Below are positions 17,266-26,012 of a stretch of DNA of 64,000 bases, piece by piece. The notes under the pieces were generated by a model. It saw nothing but the letters and a program-made list of their open reading frames with translations. It ran no database searches and was not told where the DNA came from. The DNA lies in NCBI RefSeq assembly GCF_030848575.1, contig NZ_JAVDDX010000001.1, positions 124,001 through 188,000 on the forward strand. Reading direction: 5' to 3'. How positions within the stretch are numbered: the first letter of the stretch is position 1; every line of letters starts with the position of its first letter. The translations under genes were made by a program, and so were the position numbers. The DNA is from Haloarcula sp. H-GB4 (GTDB lineage: Archaea > Halobacteriota > Halobacteria > Halobacteriales > Haloarculaceae).

Positions 17266-18321
17266 ATGACCATCCGCCGGCTGATGCCAACGCCACGGGC
17301 GGTCGACTGGGGGCTGTTTGCGGCGGTGGCGACACTGCTTGCCACCGGTGTCGCCACCATCTTCGCAGGCATCCCCAGCAGTGCGTGGATAATCGACCTC
17401 CACGCACTCTCCGGCGTGGTGCTGACGCTTCTGTTGCCGGTGAAGCTTCGCCGCGTCTTCCACCGCGTCGCCCCGTCGCGGCTGACCGGTACCCGTCTCC
17501 TCTCGGTCGGTCTGGCCGCCGTCACACTGGGCGCGCTCAGTACCGGCGTCTGGTGGATCTTCGGCGGTACGCTCGACCTCGGCCCGTGGGGGCTGTTTCA
17601 CCTCCACGTCGCGCTCGGCCTACTGGTCCCGCCATTGTTACTGGTGCATCTCCGCGCCCGGCTCTACTCGCCGGCGGAGGCCACCCGCGGCGGCCGCCGG
17701 GACGTTCTCCGGTACGCTGGCTTGGTGACCGCGGGAGCGCTCATCTGGCGAGTTCAGAGGCCGGTCAACGACGCACTCGACACAGCCGGCGCGGACCGCC
17801 GGTACACCGGGTCACGTGAGGAGGGGACCGACGACGGCAACCGGTTCCCCGTCACCAGCTGGGTCGCCGACGACCCGGACCCGGTCGACGCTGCCGACTG
17901 GTCGCTGTCGGTCGCTGGCCGCGTCGCCAGCCCAACCAGCTACGCTGCCGGCGACCTCTCCCCGGACGCAACCGAGTCGGCGGTGCTTGACTGCACGAGC
18001 GGCTGGTACTCCGGGCACGAGTGGCAGGGCGTCCGCGTCGGCGACCTGCTCGACGCCGCCGACCCCGACGACGCGGCGGCGTGGGTCCAGTTCCGGTCGG
18101 TGACCGGCTACCGCTGGAGCCTCCCGCTGTCGGAGGCACGCGATGCCGTGCTGGCTACCCACGTCGACGGCGAGCGTCTGGCCCACGGTCACGGCTACCC
18201 GCTCCGACTTGTCGCGCCTGGTCGTCGGGGTTTCCAGTGGGTGAAGTGGGTCGAGTCAGTGCGAGTCAGCAAGCGCCGCGAACTCGGGGAGTGGCTTGCG
18301 ATATTCGTGAGCGGACTTTGA
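17266..18321 (+). CDS. Membrane-anchored molybdopterin oxidoreductase (sulfite oxidase-like)
   Basis: The 351-residue protein combines an N-terminal membrane block of about four helices (16-135), with several His residues as in cytochrome b561-like anchors, and a sulfite-oxidase family molybdopterin domain (about 180-345, PF00174). LDCTSGWYSGHEWQGVRVGDLL contains the probable Mo-ligand Cys243. The motif GYPLRLVAPGRRGFQWVKWV at the end is typical of the family. It should pass electrons between a substrate outside or in the cytosol and the membrane. There is no separate Tat signal at the N-terminus. The start is the ATG at 17266; the previous gene ends 51 bases upstream. Confidence 0.87.
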   Translation: MTIRRLMPTPRAVDWGLFAAVATLLATGVATIFAGIPSSAWIIDLHALSGVVLTLLLPVKLRRVFHRVAPSRLTGTRLLSVGLAAVTLGALSTGVWWIFGGTLDLGPWGLFHLHVALGLLVPPLLLVHLRARLYSPAEATRGGRRDVLRYAGLVTAGALIWRVQRPVNDALDTAGADRRYTGSREEGTDDGNRFPVTSWVADDPDPVDAADWSLSVAGRVASPTSYAAGDLSPDATESAVLDCTSGWYSGHEWQGVRVGDLLDAADPDDAAAWVQFRSVTGYRWSLPLSEARDAVLATHVDGERLAHGHGYPLRLVAPGRRGFQWVKWVESVRVSKRRELGEWLAIFVSGL

Positions 18322-18563
18322 GTTCGTCCGAGTCCCTCAGCGACAGCGCAGTCGTCACTCTTTGTGGGCTGTTCCGCCTAGAAGGTGGAGGTTACCTGTA
18401 GTACACGGCTCCTTCGGACGGGTTCACTCCGCTGCACTGCCAGTCTTTGCCGACTCGCGGCCCAGTGCAACACTGCGCTAGCAGCGCTCGAAAGAGCAGC
18501 TTACCACTGTAGTTGTCATTGAAGCTACTACTAACGAAGTACCAATGCGCGATAGCAGGAGAC

Positions 18564-18908
18564 ATGAACTGGCGGCACCCCGCTCGATTTGCCGGTCCAT
18601 CGAACACCGCCGTCGCCCTGTGGGCGGTCGCCGTCGCTTTTTTTGGTGTCGGTGACCTCGTCACGACACTCGTTGGCTACAGTATTACCGGCGTGACTGA
18701 ACTCAGCCCCGTGGTCAAACTACTGCTGGAGGAGCACGCGGTGCTGGTGCTGACCGGCCTGAAAACCACGGTGTTTGTAGGCTTTTTCGCCGTCTGGAAG
18801 TACGTTTCTTGGCCATATTCTATCGGCGTCCCGCTCGGCCTGGCGCTACTAGGCGTTGCGGTAACGGCGTGGAACACCGGCATCATCCTCACGGCTGTAC
18901 TGGCCTGA
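18564..18908 (+). CDS. Small integral membrane protein
   Basis: The 114-residue product has three hydrophobic segments and resembles short haloarchaeal membrane proteins of the DUF5658 type (VGDLVTTLVGYSITGVTELSPVVK in the first half). The start is the ATG at 18564 (MNWRHPARF), although the frame is open 17 codons upstream. No catalytic residues are evident. It is followed closely by the convergent HAD gene. About 240 bases before it hold no gene I can recognise. Confidence 0.65.
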   Translation: MNWRHPARFAGPSNTAVALWAVAVAFFGVGDLVTTLVGYSITGVTELSPVVKLLLEEHAVLVLTGLKTTVFVGFFAVWKYVSWPYSIGVPLGLALLGVAVTAWNTGIILTAVLA

Positions 18909-18966
18909 GCCCCGGCGGTCGGCAGCTTCCAGTACCCGTGGCGTTCTGTCCCGGCAGTTACGCAGG

Positions 18967-19590
18967 CTACACCAGCGCGTCGATAGAATCCCAGAGGTCT
19001 GGCCCGCCGCCGTCGCCCGACTCGTAGTGAATCGGCACGAAGCCCGCGTTGCGTGCGCCCTCGACATCGGTTTCGTACTCGTTGCCGACCATCACGTACT
19101 CGTCGGCCGGAAGCTCCTCCCGGACCCGGTCGAACGGAGCGCTGTCGGGCTTGTGCGCGCCGACCTCGTAGGAGGCAACAAAGAGGTCGAACAGGTCGGT
19201 CAGCCCGTGGTGGTCGAGCTTGGCGACCTGCCATTCCCGGATACCGTTGGTGACAATTGCGAGCTGATTGTCGGCGGCAAGTGCGGTCAGGCTGTCCCGG
19301 GCCGCCTCGGGGACGGTCGTCGACGCGAACTCGGTCTCCCTGAGCGTCTCGACCAGCGTGTCGAGGTCCACGTCCGCCCCGACCGCCTCCACGACGGCGG
19401 CCATCGACTGGCGGTACGGGTTTGGCTCCAGCGCCTCGAAGGCCGTGTAGAACGCCTCCTTGCTAACGGCCCGGACCTCGTCCGTATACTCGATACCGTG
19501 GGCCTCGACTGTTCTCTGGATGATATTCTTGTACGGCTCCGGATAGTGGACGACCGTGTCGTCGAGGTCGAAACAGATGGTCGTCGTCAT
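18967..19590 (-). CDS. HAD-superfamily hydrolase
   Basis: The 207-residue protein has all HAD motifs: DLDDTVVHY (motif I), VTNGIREWQ (motif II), a motif III Lys in GAHKPDS and GNEYETDVEGARNAG (motif IV). It has a helical cap between motif I and II of the type found in phosphoglycolate phosphatase or haloacid dehalogenase relatives. The substrate is unknown. Its ATG overlaps the UPF0201 stop by four bases, so it is cotranscribed with that gene and the UPF0200 kinase-like gene. Confidence 0.9.
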   Translation of the reverse strand: MTTTICFDLDDTVVHYPEPYKNIIQRTVEAHGIEYTDEVRAVSKEAFYTAFEALEPNPYRQSMAAVVEAVGADVDLDTLVETLRETEFASTTVPEAARDSLTALAADNQLAIVTNGIREWQVAKLDHHGLTDLFDLFVASYEVGAHKPDSAPFDRVREELPADEYVMVGNEYETDVEGARNAGFVPIHYESGDGGGPDLWDSIDALV

Positions 19591-20009
19591 GTGTTGTCGT
19601 CGTAGACCGGCTGTCCGTCCTCGGTTGGCGGCGCGACATAGTCGATGTACTCCTCGGCGGTCGGTTCGTTGACGGTCACGTTCACATGGATGTCGCCCAG
19701 TTCTGAAGGGTCACCGACCGCGAAATTGATTCGCCCCTCGAACGCTGCCTGCTTTTTCACGTCGAACGCGAAAGTGTCACCCTCCAGATTGTCGAAGAAG
19801 ACCGACCGGGCTGTGTCCAGAATTTCTCGCCGGTGGAGCAGCTCGGAGAACCCGTCCATCGTGTGTACCTCCGCGACGAGTGCGCCCTGCTGGTGGGTCG
19901 GGTCAGCCTTCGGGAAGAGGTTCCGGACTGCGTCGGCGACCCGGTCGGTTACTTCGGTGTCGTTGACGGGGGCTTCGATTCGGATGTCGACGGAGTAGAC
20001 GGCGCTCAT
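19587..20009 (-). CDS. UPF0201 family protein (predicted RNA-binding)
   Basis: The 140-residue product matches the archaeal UPF0201/COG1325 family, annotated as a predicted exosome-linked RNA-binding protein: IRIEAPVNDTE at the start, VRNLFPKAD, and LLHRREILDTARSVFFDN in the middle. The C-terminal acidic tail is a haloarchaeal addition. It overlaps both the UPF0200 gene upstream and the HAD gene downstream by four bases. Confidence 0.88.
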   Translation of the reverse strand: MSAVYSVDIRIEAPVNDTEVTDRVADAVRNLFPKADPTHQQGALVAEVHTMDGFSELLHRREILDTARSVFFDNLEGDTFAFDVKKQAAFEGRINFAVGDPSELGDIHVNVTVNEPTAEEYIDYVAPPTEDGQPVYDDNT

Positions 20010-20569
20010 TGGTCGAGTACCTCCGGTCCATCCCGAATCAGTGTGCGAACGGTCCGCTGGAACGCGGCCAGCGTCTCCGTGTTCTCGATAGTCAGGTCGG
20101 CCATCTCCATGGCCTCGCCCATCCCGAAGCCGAGTTCGCGAGCGTCGCGGTCCTCAAGCGATTCGCCACCGTCTTCCACCGAGGTGTCCCGTCCACGGAT
20201 GTCGAGGCGGTCGGCCCGCAGTTCAAACGGAGCGTCTATCTCGACGAGCAGGAACGTGTCGCCGAACGCCGATTCGAACGCTTCGACCTCTACGTCCGAC
20301 CGGATACCGTCGATGAGGACGGTGTCGTTCGATTCGAGTTCCGCCTCGATCATCGGTAGCGAGCGCTCGGCGATGGCGGCGGGCCCGTTCTCCTCTCGGA
20401 GTGCCTTCGCGACCGTCCCGTGGTCCGTTGCGGGGTTGAGCCCGCGGTCACGGCACTCCTCGCGGATGACGTCGCCCATCGTCACGATCGGCACGTCCAT
20501 CTCAGCGGCGACGTTCGCTGCCTCGCTTTTCCCGCTGCCCGGCAGCCCGACGATACCGATAACTGTCAT
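20006..20569 (-). CDS. UPF0200 family P-loop nucleotide kinase-like protein
   Basis: The 187-residue protein has an intact P-loop GLPGSGKSEAANVA at residues 7-20, the stretch VTMGDVIREECRDRGL, and VLIDGIRSDVEVEAF, as in archaeal UPF0200/COG0237-like proteins related to adenylate and dephospho-CoA kinases. The start is the ATG at 20569; an ATG nine codons upstream would not begin at the P-loop strand. The true substrate is not established. It leads the three-gene operon with UPF0201 and HAD. Confidence 0.88.
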   Translation of the reverse strand: MTVIGIVGLPGSGKSEAANVAAEMDVPIVTMGDVIREECRDRGLNPATDHGTVAKALREENGPAAIAERSLPMIEAELESNDTVLIDGIRSDVEVEAFESAFGDTFLLVEIDAPFELRADRLDIRGRDTSVEDGGESLEDRDARELGFGMGEAMEMADLTIENTETLAAFQRTVRTLIRDGPEVLDQ

Positions 20570-20620
20570 TGCCGGGCGTAATCGAGCAGCGGGCAAAAGC
20601 CCTCCCGTTCGGATCGGTCC

Positions 20621-21463
20621 TCACCGTTCGCGGACAACGACGAACTCCGCGAGGTCGCGCAGGTACTCCATCGACTGGGACTCCGGGGCGTCGATGGTCG
20701 ACAGCGACTCGAGGGCGGCGTCGGATTCGGCCCGCGCTCGGTCGTTTGCCTCCTCGGTTGTCAGCTCCGTCACTTCCACTAGCGATGGTCGCTGCATCTC
20801 CGCGTCGGTCCCAGCCGGCTTGCCCAGCGTTTCGGCGTCTGCCGTTGCATCGAGCACGTCGTCGCGCATCTGGAAGGCTACACCGACCCGTTCAGCGTAC
20901 TGGCCAACTGCCTCGACCGTGTACGGGTCCGAGTCGGCGGCGATGGCTCCAAGTTCCGCCGCAGCGCGGAACAGCGCCCCGGTTTTCCTGCGAGCCAACT
21001 CCATGTACTCCTTCTCGTTGGAGGGCTCCGCGACCAGTTCCATCGCCTCGCCCTCGCCCAGTTCGACCATCGACTCGGAGACGGTCTGCATGGCACGCTC
21101 GTCCGTGGAAAAGAGATTGAACGCTTCGCCGAGCAGACCGTCGGAGGCGATAATGGCTGGGCCGTGGCCGAAGGCCTCCCAGGCGGCCGGGGACCCCCGC
21201 CGGAGTTCTGACTCGTCGATGATGTCGTCGATGACCAGCGAGGCGTTGTGAACGAGTTCGATGCCGACTGCGAAATCAACGGCGTCCGCTGGCTCCCCAC
21301 CCAGCGCCTCACACACCAGCACTGTCACCGTCGGCCGCACCCGCTTCCCCCCGGAAAGCGCCACGTGACGCACTTCGTCTGCGAGTTCCTCCGGCTCCAC
21401 GCTGTCGAGAACCGCCTCTAGGCGCTCCTCGACCCGGTCGCGCCGGCGCTCGAGATACTCCAT
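20621..21463 (-). CDS. idsA: Polyprenyl (geranylgeranyl/farnesyl) diphosphate synthase
   Basis: This 280-residue trans-prenyltransferase has GGKRVRPTV, the first Asp-rich motif in LVIDDIIDESELRRG and the second in FQMRDDVLDATAD. It condenses isopentenyl diphosphate with allylic diphosphates to make C15/C20 chains for archaeal membrane lipids, carotenoids and retinal. The protein is shorter than many IdsA (about 350 residues), so it may be a paralogue with another chain length. It sits 51 bases upstream of the UPF0200 operon on the same strand. Confidence 0.88.
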   Translation of the reverse strand: MEYLERRRDRVEERLEAVLDSVEPEELADEVRHVALSGGKRVRPTVTVLVCEALGGEPADAVDFAVGIELVHNASLVIDDIIDESELRRGSPAAWEAFGHGPAIIASDGLLGEAFNLFSTDERAMQTVSESMVELGEGEAMELVAEPSNEKEYMELARRKTGALFRAAAELGAIAADSDPYTVEAVGQYAERVGVAFQMRDDVLDATADAETLGKPAGTDAEMQRPSLVEVTELTTEEANDRARAESDAALESLSTIDAPESQSMEYLRDLAEFVVVRER

Positions 21464-21524
21464 TACTGCTCCCTTAGGACTACCATAAAAAGTACCTTGT
21501 CACCCGCGATTCGGTGTGTAGCGA

Positions 21525-22475
21525 CTACTGGAACTGCTCGATGAGTGCCGGGACGACCTCGAACAGGTCGTCCTGGATGCCGTAGTCGGCGATATCGAAT
21601 ATCGGCGCGTTCGGATCGGTGTTGATAGCGACGATCGTATCTGACCCCTTCATTCCGGCGACGTGCTGTACGGCCCCGGAGATACCGATGGCGATGTACA
21701 CGTCCGGGGTGACGACTTTCCCGCTCTGGCCGACTTGGCGGTCCTTCGCCAGCCAGCCATTGTCGATGAGCGGCCGCGAACCCGACACCGTTGCGTCCAG
21801 CGCCTCAGCGAGGTCGTGAATGATATCCAGATTCTCTTCTTCCTCGATCCCGCGGCCGACAGACACCAGCACGTCGGCGTCGGTGATGTCGATATCGCCA
21901 CCGCCGACTTCCTCGAAGCCCTTTACCGTAGACTTGACGGCGCTCTCGTCGATGCTCGCGTCGAACGCCTCGATGGCGGCGTCGCCCTCTGTCTCGATTG
22001 TCGGCCATTCAGCTGGGCGGATAGTCACGGCCGCTTGGTCAGCGTGGACGTCGATTGTCGTCTCGGCTTTTGAGCCGTACAGCTCTCTGGTAGCGGTGAG
22101 GCCGTTCTCAGCGTCGATGTCAACCACGTCGGTCACAAGCGGCCGGTCTAGCCGGTTTGCGACTGCTGGCGCGTAATCAAGCCCATTAACGCTGTTCGGC
22201 ATCAGGAGAACGGTTGGATCCAGTTCCGTGGTCAACTGAGTGACAACCTGCGTGTACACGTCGTGGTTGAACTCCTCGCCGATATCGACAGTGTGGACGG
22301 TGTCAACGCCCTCGCGGTTCAGCTTCGCCCCGAACGCTTCGACATCCCCGCCGATAACGGCGGTGTGTAGCTCGCAGTCGAGTTTGTCGGCGAGATCGCG
22401 ACCGGCTGCTAACTGTTCCAAGCTCACTGGTCGGAGCTCCCCGCGCCGGTGTTCGGCGATAGCAAGGACCGACAT
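21525..22475 (-). CDS. etfA: Electron transfer flavoprotein, alpha subunit
   Basis: The 316-residue protein ends in the FAD domain of EtfA: VSGSRPLIDNGW, RQVGQSGKVVTPDVYIAIG, and GISGAVQHVAGMKGSDTIVAI followed by NTDPNAPIFDIADYG. Together with EtfB it carries electrons from acyl-CoA dehydrogenases or similar flavoproteins to the quinone pool. No extra ferredoxin domain is present. Its ATG shares one base with the etfB stop, a tightly coupled pair. Confidence 0.95.
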   Translation of the reverse strand: MSVLAIAEHRRGELRPVSLEQLAAGRDLADKLDCELHTAVIGGDVEAFGAKLNREGVDTVHTVDIGEEFNHDVYTQVVTQLTTELDPTVLLMPNSVNGLDYAPAVANRLDRPLVTDVVDIDAENGLTATRELYGSKAETTIDVHADQAAVTIRPAEWPTIETEGDAAIEAFDASIDESAVKSTVKGFEEVGGGDIDITDADVLVSVGRGIEEEENLDIIHDLAEALDATVSGSRPLIDNGWLAKDRQVGQSGKVVTPDVYIAIGISGAVQHVAGMKGSDTIVAINTDPNAPIFDIADYGIQDDLFEVVPALIEQFQ

Positions 22476-23266
22476 TAGTTGGTCACCCCCTTCTCCGCCA
22501 GCAGCTCGGCCAACTCGGTCGCCGTCTCCTCGGGACTCCCCTCGAACACCGTCGCCTCGCCCTCGGTCTCAGGCTCGTACAGCGAGGTCTGTTCGAGCGG
22601 ACTCTCGATTTCAGACGCGTCAAGACCGATATCTGTCAGACCGTACTCCGCGAGTTCCTTGCTCTGGGCCTGCCGGATACCCCGAAGACTCGCGTAGCGT
22701 GGGTCGTTGATCCCGGTCTGTATCGTCAGTACGGCCGGAATCTCAATGTCGGTGAGTTCCTCGACGCCGCCTTCCAGTTCCCGGTGGACGCTGGCAACAC
22801 CTGCCTCCGGATCAAGGTCGAGGTCGTTGACGACAGCGCCCCACTCCATGTCAAGCTTATCGGCCAGCGTGACACCAGTCGCCCCGAACCCGTCATCGGC
22901 TGACTGGACGCCGGTCAGCACAAGATCGGGGTCTTCCTCGGCAGCGACGGCGGCCAGCACCTCGGCCTTCGTCTCGGGGTCCAGCAGGCCGGCGTCGTCG
23001 AGTGCGTCGTCCCAGACACGGATCGCGCGGTCGGCCCCTTTCGCCAGTGCCTGCCGGATTGTCTCATCCGTCTCGGATGGGCCGACGGTGACAGTGACGA
23101 CCTCGACATCGTCGTGGGCCTCCTGTATCTGAACGGCCGCTTCGACAGCGTACTCGTCCCACTCGTTGAGGTCGGCTGTGACGTACCGGTCGTCGATAGC
23201 GAGGCCGTCGATCTCGAACTCGTCGTCGACGGCTGCCACCTCCTTTACCGTGACAAGGATTTTCAT
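22475..23266 (-). CDS. etfB: Electron transfer flavoprotein, beta subunit
   Basis: The 263-residue protein has the EtfB features MKILVTVKEV at the start, the acidic loop ADLNEWDEYAVEAAVQI, VLTGVQSADDGFGATGVTLAD, and the recognition segment near TIQTGINDPRYASLRGI. It binds AMP and pairs with EtfA. The etfBA order is the usual one. Confidence 0.95.
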   Translation of the reverse strand: MKILVTVKEVAAVDDEFEIDGLAIDDRYVTADLNEWDEYAVEAAVQIQEAHDDVEVVTVTVGPSETDETIRQALAKGADRAIRVWDDALDDAGLLDPETKAEVLAAVAAEEDPDLVLTGVQSADDGFGATGVTLADKLDMEWGAVVNDLDLDPEAGVASVHRELEGGVEELTDIEIPAVLTIQTGINDPRYASLRGIRQAQSKELAEYGLTDIGLDASEIESPLEQTSLYEPETEGEATVFEGSPEETATELAELLAEKGVTN

Positions 23267-23350
23267 ACTCGAACTCCGACCGGACAGCGAATAAACGTTT
23301 TCGAACCAGAAACCACGCCCGGCTTGTTTACACTCAGGTCGTCCCGTCGG

Positions 23351-24442
23351 TTACTCGTCGAAGTCGGTGATATCCTCATCCGGGAACGAAATGAGGTTCT
23401 CCCGACCGATTCGGAGCTTGTCAATGCGACCCTCGTCGTCCATCGATGAGAGCAACTGCGACACCTTCGCGTTCGACCAGCCAGTCTCGGAGACAATACG
23501 GGCCTGTTTCATCCGTCCACCGTTCTCTTCGAGGAGCCGTTCGACGCGTTCTTCGTCACTCAGGAGTTCAGCATCGACATCGTCTGAGGCCGCGGTATCG
23601 CTCGTTCGCGCTGCCGTCCCGGCGCTGTCGTCTCCGTCGTCGTCCCCGGCTCCAACCGACGGTAGTGCGTCAGAATACCCCGTTTTGAACATGTAGCCGA
23701 CGGCGCCGACGAGTAGCACCATCAGTACGACCCCACCGATCCAGGCCGAATCGATGCCGCTGAAGATCGACTCCGGGGTCTCCGCTGGCGTTCCGGTGTC
23801 CGGCTGTTCCCCAGTGTACACGACGGAGAGGTATCCCGGTTCGAACGTTCGTTGCCCCTCGAAAACGAGCTTGCCATCGTTGACGGCGCTCGGGGCACTC
23901 TCGACCCCGTATCCCGGCGGCGGCGAGATGACGAATCGCTGGTCGGCAGTCAGCGTCCCAAACCACGTGCCGTCCGTGGAATTGAACGCATCTCCAACGA
24001 CGATGTTCTCGTCGGTAACCACCGCGAAGTTCGTCCACGTAAACTCGAGGATCAGCTGCCCTTTGCGGTCTGACACCTCGTACCGACGGTCGACGTCGGT
24101 GATCTCCATCTCACGCCCGGTAACCGTACTGGCCTCGTCTTTTGCCTCCCGGAACGCTGGCAGCCACACTGCCTCATCTCCCTCTGCGAACTGCTCACCG
24201 GTGTCTCTAAACCATTCAGTCTCGGTTTCGTCAAGCGCATAGGTATCCGTTATCGTCCACTTGGCGTCGCCGTTTGACTGTAGCTGGAGGGCAAACGTCG
24301 TGTTCTCCACGACCGGTGCTGGTGTCCCGGTCGTCTGCTGGGCAGGAACACCACCTGTCGCCGCCGCTGTCGCAAGCGGCGGGGTCGCCAACAGGGCAAA
24401 CAGGACAAGGAGGAGGAGAGCACCTGAAACCCGCGGGGTCAT
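23351..24442 (-). CDS. Membrane-anchored winged-helix regulator with exported sensor domain
   Basis: The 363-residue protein has a signal peptide (about 1-27), an extracytoplasmic domain (30-230) of DUF7345/DUF4897 type beginning with VVENTTFALQLQSNGDAKWT, one membrane helix (234-251, WIGGVVLMVLLVGAVGYMF), an acidic Ser/Asp linker and a C-terminal winged helix-turn-helix (295-355: ERVERLLEENGGRMKQ to DKLRIGRENLISF). It looks like a one-protein receptor that senses outside the cell and binds DNA at the membrane. It diverges from a secreted protein gene 154 bases away, its most likely regulated partner. Signal and target are unknown. Confidence 0.82.
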   Translation of the reverse strand: MTPRVSGALLLLVLFALLATPPLATAAATGGVPAQQTTGTPAPVVENTTFALQLQSNGDAKWTITDTYALDETETEWFRDTGEQFAEGDEAVWLPAFREAKDEASTVTGREMEITDVDRRYEVSDRKGQLILEFTWTNFAVVTDENIVVGDAFNSTDGTWFGTLTADQRFVISPPPGYGVESAPSAVNDGKLVFEGQRTFEPGYLSVVYTGEQPDTGTPAETPESIFSGIDSAWIGGVVLMVLLVGAVGYMFKTGYSDALPSVGAGDDDGDDSAGTAARTSDTAASDDVDAELLSDEERVERLLEENGGRMKQARIVSETGWSNAKVSQLLSSMDDEGRIDKLRIGRENLISFPDEDITDFDE

Positions 24443-24585
24443 TCTCGTTCACCGATGAACGTTCTGGGGGCAAAACCCTTTCTATCCGAGAATAAAACGT
24501 CAGCAGGCGCTTTGAAAGGTCTCGTGCCCTCTGAGTCGATTATTGATGTATGGAGAATGGGGAGATTTTTGTACGGTGGGTGAGT

Positions 24586-24602
24586 ACGCATCGCTGATGC
24601 GT
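24586..24602. promoter_or_regulatory. Perfect inverted repeat over the start codon of the secreted protein gene
   Basis: ACGCATC at 24586-24592 and GATGCGT at 24596-24602 are perfect inverted copies around a GCT spacer, and the ATG at 24597 sits inside the right arm. It may be an operator site for the divergent winged-helix protein, or a hairpin that masks the start. Both roles are inferred from position. Confidence 0.4.
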
Positions 24603-25829
24603 CCCCTCCTCGCAGTCGGTGTGATCCTCCTCATGGTTGTTTCCGTGGCTGCCCCGGTGACCGGGTTCGCCCCGCCAGCCCAGACCGATGAGGGCAGCGA
24701 CCAGCTGCCACAGATCACGGCCGTCGACAACACGACGAACCATCTCACCATCCCGGCCAGCGATGTCAGGTCGACGACGTACAACCGATCCTCAATCGAT
24801 GTCGGTGTCGCGGTTGCAGCTGGATCCAGTGACCTTCGGAGCGATTACGCGACGACGACGTTTGAACGACAGTTCTTCCAGCAGGACAGCGAGGCTGCCC
24901 GCGACCGCCTCGTCGACGAGACACTGACCGATATCGAGAACCAGCGAACGAGTCTGGAACAACGGAATCAGGCCGCCATCCAGCAATACGCCAACGGTGT
25001 AATAACCGCCACTGAGTTCCTGCGACAGCGGGCACTGATCGACGCCGAGTCCCGCCAGCTGGCTACCCGACTGGACCGGATTCGGGCGACTGCCGGAACT
25101 GCACCAGACTACTCACTCTCACCGGCTCAGCGCTTCCGGCTGGAAAACAACAGGGGCGTCCTCAAGACATATCGCGGCCCGATAAGCCAGCGTGTCAGTG
25201 ATGAGACCGCCGGTAAGGTTGAGCCGAATGCGGTGTACGTCGAGGCATCATTGGAGGGGTATATGCTGTCGACGGTCTCAGACGGCCAGTACACGCGTGA
25301 GACATATCTCGGTCAGGAACGCGAACAGACGGCAGTCGACCAGTTCGCACAGACCAACGACTCTCTCGGTGCGGTCAACACGCGGGCTGAGACGCTCTAC
25401 CCGTGGCTCTATAGCGAGCAGTACCCGTCTGTCCAGACGTACGGTCGGAGTGCTATCTACCAGATCCAAGCCGACCATCCGAACGGACGGCTAACCGCGT
25501 ATCTCGACGGGGGCACGACAAACGTTTTCTACGAAACCCAGCATCTCGAACTGACGACGGTCGACCGGTCGGAAGTAGCGACAAACGTGAACCAGTCAGT
25601 TCGCGTCCGAGTCCAGCAGTCCTTTGAGTCCGGACCACTGCTCGTCACGGTCATTGACAACAGTACGGGGTCCACGGCAGATGCAACTGTCAGGATAAAC
25701 GGCAAGCGGATCGGGACGACCGGGACGGACGGCGCCCTCTGGACGGTCGAACCCCGTGGAGAGTACACCGTCACTGCGACCACACAGGACGGCGAACGAG
25801 TTCAAGTGCCTGTCCGTGGGTCGGTGTAG
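24597..25829 (+). CDS. Secreted haloarchaeal protein with coiled coil (DUF7096-like)
   Basis: The 410-residue protein has a signal peptide (RPLLAVGVILLMVVSVAAPV), the family-like LTIPASDVRSTTYNRSSIDVG, then a long helical part (about 90-175, with Gln/Arg/Glu-rich heptads and NQRTSLEQRNQAAIQQYANG), then a beta-rich C-terminal half ending in a Carboxypeptidase-D-like or CarboxypepD-reg fold (STADATVRINGKRIGTTGTDG). It is exported and has no visible membrane anchor at the C-terminus. It is divergent from the membrane winged-helix regulator. The start is the ATG at 24597, since upstream codons are not signal-like. Confidence 0.72.
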   Translation: MRPLLAVGVILLMVVSVAAPVTGFAPPAQTDEGSDQLPQITAVDNTTNHLTIPASDVRSTTYNRSSIDVGVAVAAGSSDLRSDYATTTFERQFFQQDSEAARDRLVDETLTDIENQRTSLEQRNQAAIQQYANGVITATEFLRQRALIDAESRQLATRLDRIRATAGTAPDYSLSPAQRFRLENNRGVLKTYRGPISQRVSDETAGKVEPNAVYVEASLEGYMLSTVSDGQYTRETYLGQEREQTAVDQFAQTNDSLGAVNTRAETLYPWLYSEQYPSVQTYGRSAIYQIQADHPNGRLTAYLDGGTTNVFYETQHLELTTVDRSEVATNVNQSVRVRVQQSFESGPLLVTVIDNSTGSTADATVRINGKRIGTTGTDGALWTVEPRGEYTVTATTQDGERVQVPVRGSV

Positions 25830-25855
25830 CGACGCAGGAATGTTGAGACTCGCTG

Positions 25856-25911
25856 TTATTCGGACACTTCTGCAATCGTTGTGATCGCACGTGGAATGCC
25901 CGGTCGGGACT
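25856..25911 (-). pseudogene. Relic of a second methyltransferase 3' end
   Basis: The 51 bases at 25861-25911 match 26018-26068, the last part of the neighbouring methyltransferase gene, with five differences. The copy also retains the TAA stop at 25856-25858. Translated on the minus strand it reads SRPGIPRAITTIAEVSE against SRPGSPRAITTIAEVPE in the intact gene. Most differences are silent, so it was once read as protein. Nothing else of the gene remains upstream of it. Confidence 0.7.
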
Positions 25912-26012
25912 ATCAAACCACCTTTTTACGGCTCGGATGACCTTTGGTCACCGCTCCCCGCAAAAACGTGGGCGAAAAAGCAGCCATTTCGCTTTGCTCG
26001 TACCCGAAGGGA

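Noticed and set aside
19833..21251. Long plus-strand frame of 472 codons opposite UPF0200 and idsA
   Set aside because: Ser/Arg-rich translation with no family motifs; it is antisense shadow of GC-rich genes that have clear homology on the minus strand.
25938..25950. TGACC-TTT-GGTCA palindrome beside the methyltransferase relic
   Set aside because: Arms are only five bases and no conserved context is seen, so I do not claim a site.
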